In this document: positions 1 through 11,621 of the stretch, piece by piece
Layout of the letters: the number at the start of each line of letters is the position of its first letter
How positions within the stretch are numbered: the stretch's first letter is position 1
NCBI RefSeq assembly: GCF_964204865.1
Contig: NC_135258.1
Location: 9,415,001-9,479,000 of the forward strand
Source: Styela clava
Taxonomy: Eukaryota > Chordata > Ascidiacea > Stolidobranchia > Styelidae
Reading direction: 5' to 3'
DNA length: 64,000 nucleotides
Program-made: the position numbers and the translations under genes
Notes under the pieces: generated by a model
What the model saw: the letters and a program-made list of their open reading frames with translations, nothing else
Told to the model about the DNA's origin: nothing
The model's database searches: none

Positions 1-1110
1 GCTCGTTAAAGGGACGTCTTTTCAGCGTATAATGATTATTCTTGTCGCGTGAAATATTCAATCTCTGACAACTACAAAATTCTAAAATGTTCTAAATTAT
101 TAAGTTAATTGTGTCCAACGTAACTCGCGGTTGCTTCTTCTTATGTCAAAATAAAAACATTAGTTCTCTGAAATGCCACGGCATCGGTGGACATAAAAAT
201 ATGAGGACAAACGGTGTATTTAATTTTAATACGTATTTTTGGAATCTTGCCAACTCGTTATCGCCGTTAGAAAAATCACATTAACTGATATAAAATCCCG
301 AAGAGTACAATTTTATTTCGTAATCAAAAATCGCCGCGATCACGCCACTTCTTAAACAACGAAAAATGATTTTTCTGTTGTGCTAAGTAATCAATTCGTG
401 ACCGATAAGGGCATATTTAAAATGTCTTGCTTTATTAATTTAATTGTCTTCAATTTAACCAGCATTTGCGTCGACAAAACAAAACAATTTTTTACAATTC
501 ACAATTTCAAAATACCTCGGCCATTTGCCGACATAAAAATAAAAATTTGTGGTAACTGCCCGTCGCCTATCATATATTGTTTTGATCCGTATTTTTTCTA
601 TTTTGCAAATTCGACAAATTTGAGATGTGCTTGTAACATTGACTTCGTTCAATCGCAATGCTGACACTCCGATTATTTTTAAAGATAAAACCTCCTGAAA
701 AATCCGTAAATCTGCTGTGAATTCTCATGGAGTAAAATTTATTTCAGTACAATAAAGATTGATGGATATACTTCGGATTAATTATCTTATATATCATCAC
801 AAACCGGGAAAAAATCGTAAGTAATGGATAAAAGGCAAATCCCACCCACAATTAACCGTGTTTCGATTTTAGTGACGGTATGTTCCTAAACGGCGACCAA
901 ACATAATGTGCGCCATAGGCACACGAAATTTTGCGATTTTGCGACTAGAAAAGCTTTTTTAGACTGTCGCGGGACTCAACAAAACTTATATTGTTTACGG
1001 TTCTATTTTCAGTATTTTATAATGCCGCTTTTCAATCAAATTTAGATCGCGGTTTTACTCCTTCTTTTGTCTTTAGAACCTCGCCACCGATGAACGTATA
1101 ATAACTCACG

Positions 1111-1446
1111 AATTCACAATTCCGTGCAAAGTACAAAAATAAAATAATTATCATGTTTATCGTGGCACAAATTTATGATTTAGAAAGAATAAAAACCGAC
1201 GTAAGGGCGTTTACGGCCCAAATAACACGCTGATGAAAACATGGGCGATTTTAGCAGAAGGCAATTGCACGCTTTTTCAGTTTTCACATTTCCGTGCGGG
1301 TACAAAAATAAAATAGTTACCATTGTTCCCGCGGCACAAATTTGTGAGATTAGAGAGAATAAACACATGTAAAGGGCGTTCACGGAATAAATAACATGCC
1401 GCGTTGATGAAAACGAACGGCGATTTCAGCAGAAGGCAATTGCACA
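1111..1446. repeat. Two-copy tandem duplication, unit about 170-175 bp
   Basis: Two imperfect adjacent copies. Landmarks repeat in order: 'tccgtgc' at 1121 and again at 1291, then 'tacaaaaataaaat', 'ggcacaaattt', 'agggcgtt', 'gatgaaaac' and 'agcagaaggcaattgcac' (about 1253 and 1428). The spacing between equivalent landmarks is 170-175 bp. The copies differ by scattered substitutions and small indels, so the duplication is not very recent. No coding potential is evident. Confidence 0.8.
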
Positions 1447-1485
1447 TGTTATCGGCAACTTTTTCACTTTTCGGAAAATTCAAAA

Positions 1486-1543
1486 GGGGGGGGGGGGGTT
1501 CGACCCCGACCCCCCCCCCCCCCCCCCCTGGCTGCGCCACTGT
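1486..1543. repeat. G-run/C-run interspersed repeat fragment
   Basis: A run of 13 G (1486-1498) is followed after a short GC-rich spacer by a run of 19 C (1510-1528) and 'ctggctgcgccactg'. Read on the minus strand this is 'cagtggcgcagccag' followed by G-rich sequence and 'gggtcg...aacccccc'. That resembles the segment at 41000-41060 ('aggggcgtacccag', then G-rich, then 'gggtcggaaccccc'). They are probably two copies of one dispersed element whose homopolymers have expanded here. Confidence 0.5.
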
Positions 1544-2302
1544 AACCGGATATATCCGTTATCCGGATAGTATAAATTATAGGTATCCGAACTAACTCTA
1601 ATTATATGATCTACTTGAATTTGCTGTTTTTTTTAAAGCCCCATCAAAAATGTTGCCCGATTTTGAATCGCGTTCACTCTCCTGTTTTTTTTTTTTTTTT
1701 TTTTTTTTAATTTATGTTGGGTAGTGGGTACGTGACTTTTTAACTTTATTTTAAGTTATGCTCGCATCCCGGGTATCTCTGCATTTTGTTAGTCTGTTTA
1801 CTTTTTGTGTTGTTTATGCCGGAGAACCGAAATAAAATGAGTGATTGGTTTGATTATCCAACGAAATCTATGCTCGGGGTAGCAACCATTTTAGGTTTGA
1901 TTTTAGATTACTGCAGATAATCGAAATTTTCACAATCAATTTTAAAATCTTTAAGTTGAATGTGGGTAAGTTAAATTTCCATTGTTACGAACTTACGATA
2001 AACCTAGTCACAAACATATCCTAAAATCCTGTTTATACACAAATGTATGCACGTAAGTTACCTGTGTCGCTTATGGCTCTATGGACTGCTCTTTGTAAAA
2101 TCCAAAAAGCGGAAATCCGACGCGGCTTGTGAGATTTATGTGCGTTTTCATTTTTATAGGTATCGTTAGTAATTGCAGTAACATGTAAAATTCAGGTATT
2201 GAAAATTGAATTTATTAATTTCGGCATTCGTCTCAGACCCCCGACTAGCAGCTAACAAATTAATTTATTGCAAGCTCTCCAATAACATAAGAATTGGTGG
2301 AA

Positions 2303-2662
2303 ATGGCAGACTCTGATGGTACAAAGCAAAGTCCTCAACATTCAAAATCTAGCAGCCAACAAGATTTAGATAAAAAGAAACGTCTGTTTTTTAAAGAAAT
2401 TCGATGTATGATGTATGGCTTCGGAGATGATACCAACCCCTATACAGAATCAGCAGAACTCATAGAAGAACTTGTTATAGAATTTATAACAGAACTCACA
2501 CATAAAGCATTGCAGATCGGAAGGCCTGGAAGAGTGCAAGTTGAAGACATTGTTTATCTCATACAAAAAGATGCAAGAAAATATGCCAGAGTTAAAGACT
2601 TATTAACTATGAATGAAGAACTTAAAAAAGCAAGAAGGGCTTTTGATGAAGCGAAGTTTTGA
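2303..2662 (+). CDS. TAF13: Transcription initiation factor TFIID subunit 13 (TAF13)
   Basis: TAF13 is a small nuclear subunit of the general transcription factor TFIID. It pairs with TAF11 through a histone fold and helps load TBP on promoters. The 119-residue product matches the human protein (124 residues) almost collinearly: a short variable acidic/polar N-terminus, then KKRLFFKEIRCMMYGFGDD, the helix around ELVIEFITELTHKA, GRVQVEDIVYLI and the C-terminal RVKDLLTMNEELKKARRAFDEA. The ATG at 2303 is chosen because a TTG further upstream is the only other in-frame option and family members start with MAD. The stop is TGA at 2660-2662. The frame is uninterrupted, whereas the human gene has several introns. 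That means intron loss or a functional retrocopy; no frameshift or stop suggests decay. Confidence 0.98.
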   Translation: MADSDGTKQSPQHSKSSSQQDLDKKKRLFFKEIRCMMYGFGDDTNPYTESAELIEELVIEFITELTHKALQIGRPGRVQVEDIVYLIQKDARKYARVKDLLTMNEELKKARRAFDEAKF

Positions 2663-2731
2663 TTTCCAAATTTGCACTTGAAAAAGAACTAAATGGGAAA
2701 AGAATTGTGAATATAAATGGTCCGATTGTGC

Positions 2732-2737
2732 AATAAA
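2732..2737 (+). terminator. TAF13 polyadenylation signal AATAAA
   Basis: Canonical AATAAA 70 bases after the TAF13 stop codon, in a T-rich 3' flank. Position and spacing fit a short 3' UTR. Confidence 0.75.
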
Positions 2738-2987
2738 CCGAATCATGTCTTACAAAGACTAATTCGTCTGTACAAAATATTTGATAATGTTTTAATCAAA
2801 TCAAGAGGCCATAATTTATCATTCACTCTTTATATAAAATATTTATGTTTGTTTTGCTCTGAACAAGCAGCTATTAAGTAAGGAGCTATTATAGTTTGGA
2901 AGAACCGGATCATTCCGGTTTAGCTCTGCCTATCCAATTTATTATACCGGTACCATAGGTGTGATATCTTCATAGTTTAATCTGAAG

Positions 2988-3262
2988 CAGGGGTGTGCAA
3001 CACTCAGCTCAACACACCTTGTCAACACTCAGATTTTCCCCACCAAGCATAAAATCCTAATCCGACAGTTTATGTTTAAAAATGCGCTCACATGGTTAAA
3101 AATATGTAATGTTTCTGTCCTCTTGTCGCTGCATTTGATTTTTGCATTGTGCGAATTTTTTAATTCGTTGTATCCATGGAAAAACCAAATTTTTTGTGCA
3201 GACCAGCTGAATGTCTGAAGTTGGTTATATGGGCCACCGACAAAAAATGTTGCACATTCCTG
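2988..3262. mobile_element. hAT-like non-autonomous element
   Basis: The left end CAGGGGTGTGCAAC (from 2988) is matched by the inverted right end GTTGCACATTCCTG (to 3262), with two differences in 14 bases. A CAG-starting terminus of this type is typical of hAT transposons. The flanking octamers (2980-2987 and 3263-3270) agree at only 5 of 8 positions, so the target duplication is degraded or the ends are slightly off. There is no transposase frame; the element is about 275 bp long and lies between TAF13 and the C3orf33 homologue. Confidence 0.6.
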
Positions 3263-3626
3263 GACTGGAGTATAATTGTTTGAGTCTAGGCTACTCGCCT
3301 ATTAGTATTTTGAATGTTTAAATTTCATTCCAATCTAAAAAATGCAAACTGGGAAGATTGCTATAACATAATTGGCACTTGATCACACTACAATGTGATG
3401 GAGATTATTCTGACCTAACTTACTCCATTAATTTTTTTTGATGATAGAGTTCGAACAATACTGATGTAAATCAAATTTTTTCAGTTTGTCTGGTGTTAAC
3501 ATATTTTCTGTTTTTGTTGTTTTACTTTATCTTACATTTATAGATTAACTTTCATGGTTTTTATCGTAAGTTAGTCATGTGATTTGAATCTAAGGATTGT
3601 CAAAATGTTTTACATTCCGCACAAGA

Positions 3627-5758
3627 ATGGATGTTGTGAATAAAGCATCAGAATTTTTTGACAAGCACATTAGGATTGTGAAGGTAATTTTTGCTGTATT
3701 CTTTAGTGTATTTATTATGCCAGACTTTTTTTTATGTATTATTATTATGTTTTTAACAGAATGCAGGATATGTGATTGCTGGAATAGGTGTTTTTATGAT
3801 TGTAAGAAGATCAAGACTCGTGAGTTTATATTTGCAATATCACTGTAGTCATTTATGGTAATTTTTGGATAATGATTCCATTATCTTGACATTTGTTGTT
3901 AACTAGAGTGGTAAATATATGAAACATATATGGCATCTTCACCGATTTTGATTTAAAAATGATGTTCAAAATATGGTTTTATATACTGGAAATAATTGAA
4001 CTTTAACAATTGCAAATTTGCAACCCCATATCCACCAGTCAACATGAACCAATTTTCGGGGTGTTGGTAGTCCAGTAAATACACCCATAGCTCTTGTAAC
4101 TGAGGTGGCCGCGGCTTCAAATCCACGCCTTGGTGTACAAAAACCTTACCGGCCTGGCTATTAGTAGTTCGTTAGCACTGAAATGAAGTTTACTTCTATT
4201 CTCCTAGTCAAAGTATTAACCTTCGAAATTCCCTCTTTATTTTTGCTCTTTTTTAGTTGCAAATAATTCTGTTACATGCAAATTAAAAAAAATGAATCAT
4301 TAATTGATAAATTTCTTGATTTAATTCAACTCAATTGTTTTGTTTGACAGTTCACAAAATTCAATGCTGCTTCTGATATTCCGAAAGATTTTATTCAAAA
4401 GAGGATCAAACTTCGTGGAATAGTCCAAAATGTTTGCACAAATAACACATTACATATTGAGCATATACCATCAATGTCATATCCAGCTGCAACTATTGTG
4501 AGGAGATTTCAAAGTGAGATAACGTTTGTTCCAGAATCAATATATTTATATAACTTTTACCTTTGTGTCCACTGTCCATGTTGTCTAATTTTTTTATAAT
4601 TGAAAATTTTGTAATCATATGGTATTAGTTTTCTGCACTCGTTCGCTATTAAATATTTTGACAGGTTAGGAGAAGTTTGAATATTCCATGAATATTCTAT
4701 TTACTGTAATTGTTTCAATTTGCTAAGAGAATTAACATAACATTTCTACTTTCAGAACAACTGGATAATAATGGTTTGATATCACTGGATATGGCTGGAG
4801 TATCAATGAATGATGTTGGAATTGATCTTGTTAGAGGAGAGATTGAAGGGAAAGCAGTATGGTTTGAATTATTAAATCATGTTGAGAAAGATCAAAATGC
4901 TCCTGCTGTTATTTACAGAAGAAAGGTATCTTTACGTTCACTTCAAATTTACAGAGAGCATGCATAGTTTATTATGCCCCTGGCCCTAATGGTCAGTGCA
5001 TTCTTTAATTAAATTTCAATATCTGGCGCTCCAGAAGTGTGGTAACTAATTTTGTTCGCCTATTTTACATCAAGTTGTGTAAAGGGACTGAAAACTATGG
5101 GTATATTCACGTGGCTAACACAGACAGTCCTCCGACTGTCTAATCATGGTTCGTAATAGAACTAGAATAAGAAAAATCGGAATAAATTTATGGCCTAACC
5201 TGGTACACACACTACGGAAATACCCAATATCTCACTAGAACTAGAATATTTCAAATCAGATTATCTTTTAGCATTGTAGTGCTCTTTAAACAAACCTTAT
5301 TCAGCGGGGAAGTGACGGCTCGAAAACCATGGAATATATGTTTGTATATAATATAAATCTACTTCAAAGCTAAGATTTAGTGATAGGTGCCAGTTTGTGG
5401 TGGTTCAGCACCATTTATCAAAAACTAGACAAAAGTTTTTAATTATAATTGGATATTTTGAAAAATAATGGTATTCTTAGCTAGGAATTCACAATTTTCA
5501 CCACTCAACATTTTAATTTATTCAACATTTGTCCTCAATATATTCTATGCTGTTTCGTATAATCAAATACATTCACTCATTTTATTCTAGTATGCCATTC
5601 TTCGCAATTATAACATATATGTTGTAAAGATGGGATATGGGGCTGTTGATAATGTACCCAACTGCTATCATCTTAAAGTACAGCAATCTCTTCAGAGATC
5701 ATTGCTTAAGGCCCAGAAAAAAGCAGCAATCAAGAAAAGAGGAATCTGGAAGGATTGA
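3627..5758 (+). CDS. C3orf33-like protein (single-pass membrane, nuclease-like fold)
   Basis: Five exons: 3627-3683, 3760-3819, 4351-4513, 4756-4925, 5591-5758. All have GT/AG borders and join in phase to give 205 residues. Order of landmarks: a short helix (ASEFFDKHIRIVK); one hydrophobic segment NAGYVIAGIGVFMIV at about residues 20-34 followed by RRSR; then DIPKDFIQKRIKLRG and HIEHIP, typical of C3orf33; LDMAGVSMNDVG; a region containing KAVWFELL; and a C-terminal helix SLLKAQKKAAIKKRGIWKD. Human C3orf33 is longer because it carries an extra C-terminal extension. The human protein (also called AC3-33) has been reported to affect ERK/AP-1 signalling; its biochemical role is poorly known. The ATG at 3627 is preferred because an upstream in-frame TTG is not a credible start. 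Intron 4 carries a MITE (5035-5224). The homology is clear; the function here is inferred only from the family. Confidence 0.93.
4065..4200. repeat. Possible SINE-like fragment in intron 3 of the C3orf33 homologue
   Basis: A comparatively GC-rich island in an AT-rich intron contains 'catagctcttgtaactga' and, about 20 bases on, 'ggcttcaaatccacgcc', which resembles a pol III B box (GGTTCRANNCC). No cloverleaf can be folded by eye, so it is not called a tRNA gene. A tRNA-derived SINE fragment is one reading. Confidence 0.25.
5035..5224. mobile_element. MITE, subfamily B copy 1, with 8-bp target duplication
   Basis: A 190-bp element starting GGCGCTCCAGAAGTGTGG and ending with the inverted counterpart ...GGTACACACACTACGG...TACC. 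It is flanked by a perfect direct repeat CAATATCT (5027-5034 and 5225-5232). The interior matches the reverse complement of the copy at 30345-30581 (for example 'actaattttgttcgcc', 'acatcaagttgt', 'aaagggactga', 'gggtatattcac'). No coding capacity. An 8-bp duplication is typical of hAT, P or Merlin transposases acting in trans. It lies in intron 4 of the C3orf33 homologue. Confidence 0.88.
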
Positions 5759-6056
5759 CTATGACTTGGGGGACAAATCGTAACTGATTGCTGGGACCTA
5801 ATAAGGACCTTATCATGGCGGGACTGTGAATTTTTGTTTGTCCAACTTTGCTCCAAGCAAGGTTCTGACCCTCCACTAACAGTGGGAAGGGTATGAAAGA
5901 ATACTTGGGACACCTGTTGCACTGAGAGATTTGTATGGTATTGATTTAAACCTGTGAGAGCCATGTATTACAGATATCATTACAGCACTGATACAAACTA
6001 ATTTAAAACCTGTTCACTGTGTTGAATTATAGTTTGGTACAAATATTTGATTTTTC

Positions 6057-6062
6057 AATAAA
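6057..6062 (+). terminator. Polyadenylation signal after the C3orf33 homologue
   Basis: AATAAA about 300 bases after the stop codon at 5756-5758. It is the first canonical signal downstream of the stop. Confidence 0.6.
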
Positions 6063-6589
6063 TAATATTCATTGTATGACTGTTAATGTATTTCTCCGTC
6101 AGCTATAGTTCTCCGCCAGCTGTAAAACAGATTTCTTGTTTAAAGATAATCCTGTTGAAAATATTACAGGCGATGTATATACAGATAATGATAAATTATA
6201 CAAAAAAAAAAAGCTTCTACACAATCTGATACAGTATGTAATGTTCTTTTTTCTAAGTCTGACTTAATGTTTCTGGGTAAAGTTCTTTGAAGAGTGGCTC
6301 TTGGTCACAACTTTGGTGAAGAATCGGTGTCAAACGTAATCGGTTTTCCGGTGGTCATCAAATGCAGAACTTGGTATTGTTTCTCTGGTATGAAATACAG
6401 TTCAATAATTGACAAAAATTAATTTACGATCATAGCAAGTAGTACCAAACGTCGTTAAAAAAGAGCAAAAAATACTTTCATCAAAGCTCGAAAGTTGGCG
6501 CATTGTGCTAATCGTTTGGTACATACGTGACATCTCACCTCTGATCACCCTGCGTATCCTATGGGCGGTAGGATATGTGCGAAAGGATT

Positions 6590-6695
6590 GCTGGACTCCC
6601 GACTCCTCCATCATCAAGTGCTGAAACAAATGAGTGGCTAACCCCATTAACTGGTGACCAGACGAGAGACCGTGGTTCGCCATATGCTCAAGCAG
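6590..6695. repeat. Dispersed repeat, copy 1 of 3
   Basis: Shares 'actcctccatcatcaagtg', 'ctgaaacaaatgagtggcta', 'gaccagacg' and 'ccgtggttcgccatatg' with copies at about 26901-27020 and 37251-37380. A short interspersed repeat, class unknown. It lies between the C3orf33 homologue and the claudin 3' end. Confidence 0.65.
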
Positions 6696-6738
6696 TCAAT
6701 GGACTACATCCAACGTAGTACGATGACCGAATGCATAG

Positions 6739-6744
6739 TTTATT
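6739..6744 (-). terminator. Polyadenylation signal of the claudin gene (minus strand)
   Basis: TTTATT on the plus strand (AATAAA on the minus strand) lies about 230 bases downstream of the claudin stop codon. Confidence 0.5.
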
Positions 6745-6970
6745 CTTGAAATATTCAAAATACACAAGTATATTCAATGGGAAGCGGGCACACCTCCTTG
6801 CTAGTTCGTATCCGACCGGGGATTATCCTAACACAACGAGAGCAAGCGCGAAAAAGCTCACGCTCCCGCCTACCGCGACTGTACCATCTGAATTTGGAAT
6901 ATCTTCACTATTCGCGTTGAATATGCCCTCAAGTTCCGATTCAAAATATTAGCATTATCTGGCTTCCGAT

Positions 6971-9900
6971 TCATATATATACATAGTGAGATATTACTGA
7001 CCTTGGTGTTCGATACCGATATCCATCGTATTCGTCATCCCCCTTATCTTTGCATGCTCCAAAGAATAATATGCATCCGGATATCAGCACTAAAAATAAT
7101 AGTACTTAGTTAGAAGAATTGTAATATTGGGATGCGCTCGTATGCAATCGAACGCAATGATCAATTGCCAGTTTTGGGGAGACAGGAGTTGTGAAAATGT
7201 TGCATTACAAATCGAGAATTTTTCAGCTCGTTGTGGCAATGGCCCACGATAGGCTATGTTGATGACGATGTACATTTTGTCAATACATTATTAAATCCTA
7301 GTTTGGCTCTCAGTATAAAGGTGGTTTACCGAAATATGGAAGATTGACTCGAAACAACAGCGACTTATTATCTGGGATGCAAACTTAAAAAACTTTGCTT
7401 TACTTACAAAATGCCATTGAAACCCATGCCACATACAGGCAAGGTCCATATTCATATTTAAATTCCCTTTCTTGGTAGTAAGGATTGTAGAACTGATATG
7501 TTACTTGCCAGGCGTAAAACGAAGTTGCTCCCAATGTGCATAACCCTATGATGAAGCAAAATTAACGACAAAATTATATGTTCAATGTTTTGATGTTCCC
7601 TCGGCCAGGTTTTCTCTCGCATGAGTATATTCTTATAGTGCAAAACTGTGTTTTCATGCCATTATAAACTTAGCATTACGTCAGTCACATTTAGAGATAG
7701 TCAGTGGTGTGATTCAGTCGGTTCTATAGAACCGTCTCACGGAATTTTTTAAGATTACTAGTCACTGTCAATGTTCTGTTTGTAACAGAACCGGCTGAAA
7801 AATAGAACTTTTGTGATGGAACCTACTGACAAAAAATTTAATCCCGCCAGGTAGTGTAGGATCACTTAAACATAACAAATCGCTTTTGATAACTATATTT
7901 CCCATAGCAAAACAATACTTAAATCTTACATGAAACTAAAATCATGGCGCCGGCTGCAAGAGTCAGACTTCTCCTTGCTTTAGTTCCGTTTCCCAAAATA
8001 TTTGAGCAGTCTACCACCAACATGTTGATGATAAGGCCGAAAAACGTGAGCACACATGCCGTCGTCATCAGCCCTCGACAAGCTTGAATTCCAGCTAAAA
8101 CAGGGCAAATGAATATTGCATCGTTTATATTATTTCGATTTTCAGAAAAAAAAATGGAAATTGCTGTATTGCTCAAAAATTGACTGTAAGTAGCATCTTG
8201 TCAGATAGATTGCGGGACTAAATAAATACCTCCAGGGCAGCTTTTCTTGCGTCCGAATTCCAAGGTTTGGCAAATCACTATTTACTCCAGGATAGAACTT
8301 TATATGCAAAATAATATTAAGCAAAACATCAGAAATGTTGAATTAATACATTTGGAGCGTACTAAAAATGGGATTCGTTAATATATATTTGCACCATAAA
8401 TGGTAGCTTATGAAAGTAATACATATCTGAGCAGCAACATTGACAACGCATCTATGGCTCATGCTTGGCATTCTTTGTACACGCCCGCCGTTTGGCAAGC
8501 GTAGTTACGTGTCCTGTCCTGCTAACTCCACGCGGCTATTATCTGCGTCACAGCGGTTGTTATTGATTTATCCCAAATGCATTGTTCTAGGATCTAACTT
8601 AATGATTCTTTATTCTGTGCAAATCTGTTACATGATTATTGCTATATAGACACTCTGGGTGTAAATACTCATGAATTTACTCATGAATACTCCGCTTACG
8701 ATTGTTGCGTGTTGTCGCTCTCAGGTACATTTTATAGAATGTTTCGTATTTATAGCCACTAAATAACATTACAAAAAGATTCTGACTTTCAAGACTAAGT
8801 GCAGTAATCTATAAATAACACTCTCGATGGAAATCTATAAATTCATAGCATGAGTCGACCTCTGTATTAATATGTTCATATGCAAAGAAAGTGAATACAG
8901 TATACAGAGAGACGAGAGAGTGAGCAAAAAATTCTGTTTCTTAAATCTGGTCATGCCAATATAATCGACATGTATTTTTTCAGACCTATTTGAATGAAAT
9001 CTATATTCAAATACAAGAATATCTACAGTCGACTCCCGGCGCTTCGCTAAAAAAAATTTTTGAATTCGGCTTCGGGTTGGGAAAATGTTCGACTCCTACT
9101 CACGATCCGAATAAGATGAAAAAAGTAATTTTGATGACGAAAGCTCTTGCATTTAAGAGTTTCTTCAGTAAACTGTTAAAAGCACTTAGTAAAGTTTTTT
9201 TTGAGTTTCTGTATAAAAGTTTGACTTATTTATATCATTATTGAAAGTTTGCAACTTCGACTATTTCAGAATTGTGATTCCAGGAAGTTTGGAAATGCAA
9301 CACCGGCTCCGAATCCATTGAAAACCGACCAAACCCTACTTCCTACTCCACACTCTTGAAGATATTGTCGTCTTGTATTTTTTTATATAATTTGTCATGT
9401 TTACATATATTAGTAAACTGCTACCGTATCAATGTTGTTTCTTGGAATTATATATATATCATAATATTCTAAAACATGTCGTCAAAACAACTGGTTGAAT
9501 TAATTGATTTTATAATATTATCTGCCTGTGAGATAATAATTAAGCATAGGGTAGTCATAAAATAAACATTTCAACTAGAAGTATGCACAACACAATAGCA
9601 CTGAGCAAGCGTAAGTTATCTGAGAAGAATGTGACGACAGAATACAATTATCTGAGGCCCGATTTTGTTTGGTGATGTCGCTTTGCCTATTTCTCCGTTC
9701 TGTTGCATTTTAAGCTTGCAATGTAAATGTTTATTGAGAAAAACGTCATTTGTGTAAATTAACTAACAATGCATTTTGTGTCGATTCAATGCCTCAGTCT
9801 TATCAATGTTTGCATACGTTAACACGTCCGACAATACTAAGACCTCGTAGAGGTGGTCCAACTGCCTCCATACTACATAGGGCTTATACATATAGAACGC

Positions 9901-11381
9901 AATATGTACAATTCGCTGAAATAAAATGGGATGATACCTGATCCTAAAAGATTGTCGTAACATTCATCCTTACGGTATTGGCAAAGCCTGAAAATACCAT
10001 TCAAACATTATGGATGTGTCTTATAAGGTTTTGCCTATAAGATAAAGTGTCTTGGTCATCTTCAATTTCATATGAATTGAATTTACGAAAACTTAGCAGT
10101 GATAATTCGATATTCAAAATGCTGATAATTTTGATACTTATATTTATATTATGTTTATATAGTTATATTATACTGATTACTTATATTTTTTTTAAATTGT
10201 GGTTCAACACCAAACACATATTTTAACGGCGTCATTTTCAATTTACCATATATAAATGGTATAATCGAAAGCAACATAATATCACAGCATATATATCAGA
10301 ATGCATGTTCTAATACTCACAATACACAAGGGAGTTTGGATTTCATTTTTAATTCACAATTCGAAATATCAGCAGATCTAAATAGGTAATAAAGAAAAGA
10401 CTATTTCCGCAGGACGATCAAAGAAAGCTTGCCACTTCGTCCTTGCTGAATGGAAGGAAATAGGATAATTTTCTGCGTACAAATCTGTTACGAACTTTTC
10501 ATTTGAAGGAACGATAACAATCATCGGTGCTACTTTTGTATGCGATCTAAGCGGCTGTGTGATCTCGTTCATTTTAGGTAAATGGGTTTGGTGCTGAAGT
10601 TTATGAGAATGTCTTTATGAGAATAAACATATACCTTACGGGTAAGTAAACGGCTAGAAAGAATTTGGACCTCCAATACCTAATCGTAACAGATATACTT
10701 TAGCATGCACGGTTTAAAAGAAATACCACTATAACAGTAAGCTTATTCGATTTACCATCAACGTATAGTGTCGGCATCCCGTAGTTGCTACATGTGAATC
10801 CTCCCGTTTTCAGAGACATGCATTGCCACCATAGTCCATCAAATGTTGGTATACGGCCATACAATGGATCAGACACCTATAAAATTGAATGTTTCGTTTG
10901 GTCAGACCTATAGGGAAACTAGCTAAAGGACTTGTGATATAAATGCAGCTGTGGGATTCGAATTCACGCTATTGAAGTGAATGATGTCTTGAACGTTTTG
11001 CTGAGTTTACTTTTCACGAAGATTAGTTATAACTTAGGTTGAAAAATTTAATTACAATAATGAAAAGATATTGAAAGACGGTTCAAGGTACGCAATCAAA
11101 TATACAATATTAAAGTATTGGTATATTGATGCGTATTTTTATCAAGAATTTACATACAGTTTCTGTAATTAATGATCATACTTTTGGATAAAATTGTGAT
11201 TCTTCGCTGATAATTATATTACGCAATACGCCTAAAGATAGAAAAAGCAGTATTGAGGCTCAATTTTACTTACTTGCCAACTGCTTTTCCTCCAGTATGG
11301 GATCCCTGTCGCTACCAGCAAACCATAATGTCCTAATACATTTAACGCAAGGCTCGCATAATATATAGGCTTTTTTGCCAT
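6971..11381 (-). CDS. Claudin family tight-junction protein
   Basis: Five exons on the minus strand, in coding order: 11274-11381, 10756-10876, 7930-8094, 7408-7545, 6971-7089. All borders are GT/AG and all phases agree, giving 218 residues, normal for a claudin. Claudins are four-span membrane proteins that seal or form ion pores at epithelial junctions. TM1 covers about residues 9-27. The first extracellular loop carries W30, G50-L51-W52, C55 and C65, which is the claudin W-GLW-C-C signature with its nine-residue cysteine spacing. TM2 (about 77-100) is followed by an arginine (KARRS), TM3 lies at about 118-138, the second loop has FYNPYYQEREFKYEYG, and TM4 lies at about 164-187. The acidic/tyrosine-rich cytoplasmic tail ends in YVYI, close to but not exactly the usual YV PDZ ligand. 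The end assumes read-through of a possible donor at CCAAG|GTCAGT. Which claudin subtype it is cannot be judged. Confidence 0.94.
7702..7851. mobile_element. Possible hAT-like MITE in claudin intron 3
   Basis: One end reads CAGTGGTGTGATTCAGTCGG. The opposite end, read inverted, is CCTGGCGGGATTAAATT, similar over about 12 bases. The interior has inverted 'gaaccg/cggttc' motifs. No matching 8-bp flanks were found, so the boundaries are uncertain. Confidence 0.4.
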
Positions 11382-11621
11382 TGTGGTTTCTGTTGATCAT
11401 AAATTTCTATTAAGTCTATTTTATGTTACTAAAAGTGTACAATTAGTTTTGACAAGAGATCGCAGAACGTTGTTATCTGTCTGATATCATTTATTCTTTG
11501 AAGAAATTAACATCTTTGTTTTGTTAGCCTGCTGTTCGTCCGCATACAAATCAAACGAGCAAGCACACGAATAGAAACTAACAAAAATAAAAGGCTACGT
11601 TCGTATCTGAATTAACTTCTT

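Larger units (their letters stand above)
1..2302. other. Intergenic spacer upstream of TAF13
   Basis: No gene could be supported here. Open frames around 380-667 exist on both strands, lack splice context and resemble nothing I recognise. The stretch holds a tandem duplication (about 1111-1446), a G-run/C-run element (about 1486-1543), a T-tract near 1686-1708 and, at its right end, the promoter and 5' UTR of TAF13. No convincing TATA box or upstream exon could be placed. Confidence 0.6.

Noticed and set aside
2294..2302. Upstream in-frame TTG as a possible TAF13 start.
   Set aside because: Animal nuclear genes start at ATG; the ATG at 2303 gives the MAD... start seen in TAF13 proteins.
4081..4160. 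Possible tRNA gene (A-box-like and B-box-like words).
   Set aside because: No acceptor stem or anticodon arm can be folded; it is kept only as a weak SINE-like repeat.
10930..10985. 'gtgggattcgaattcacgct', which resembles a tRNA T-arm.
   Set aside because: No other tRNA arms nearby; it lies in claudin intron 1 and is probably chance or a SINE trace.
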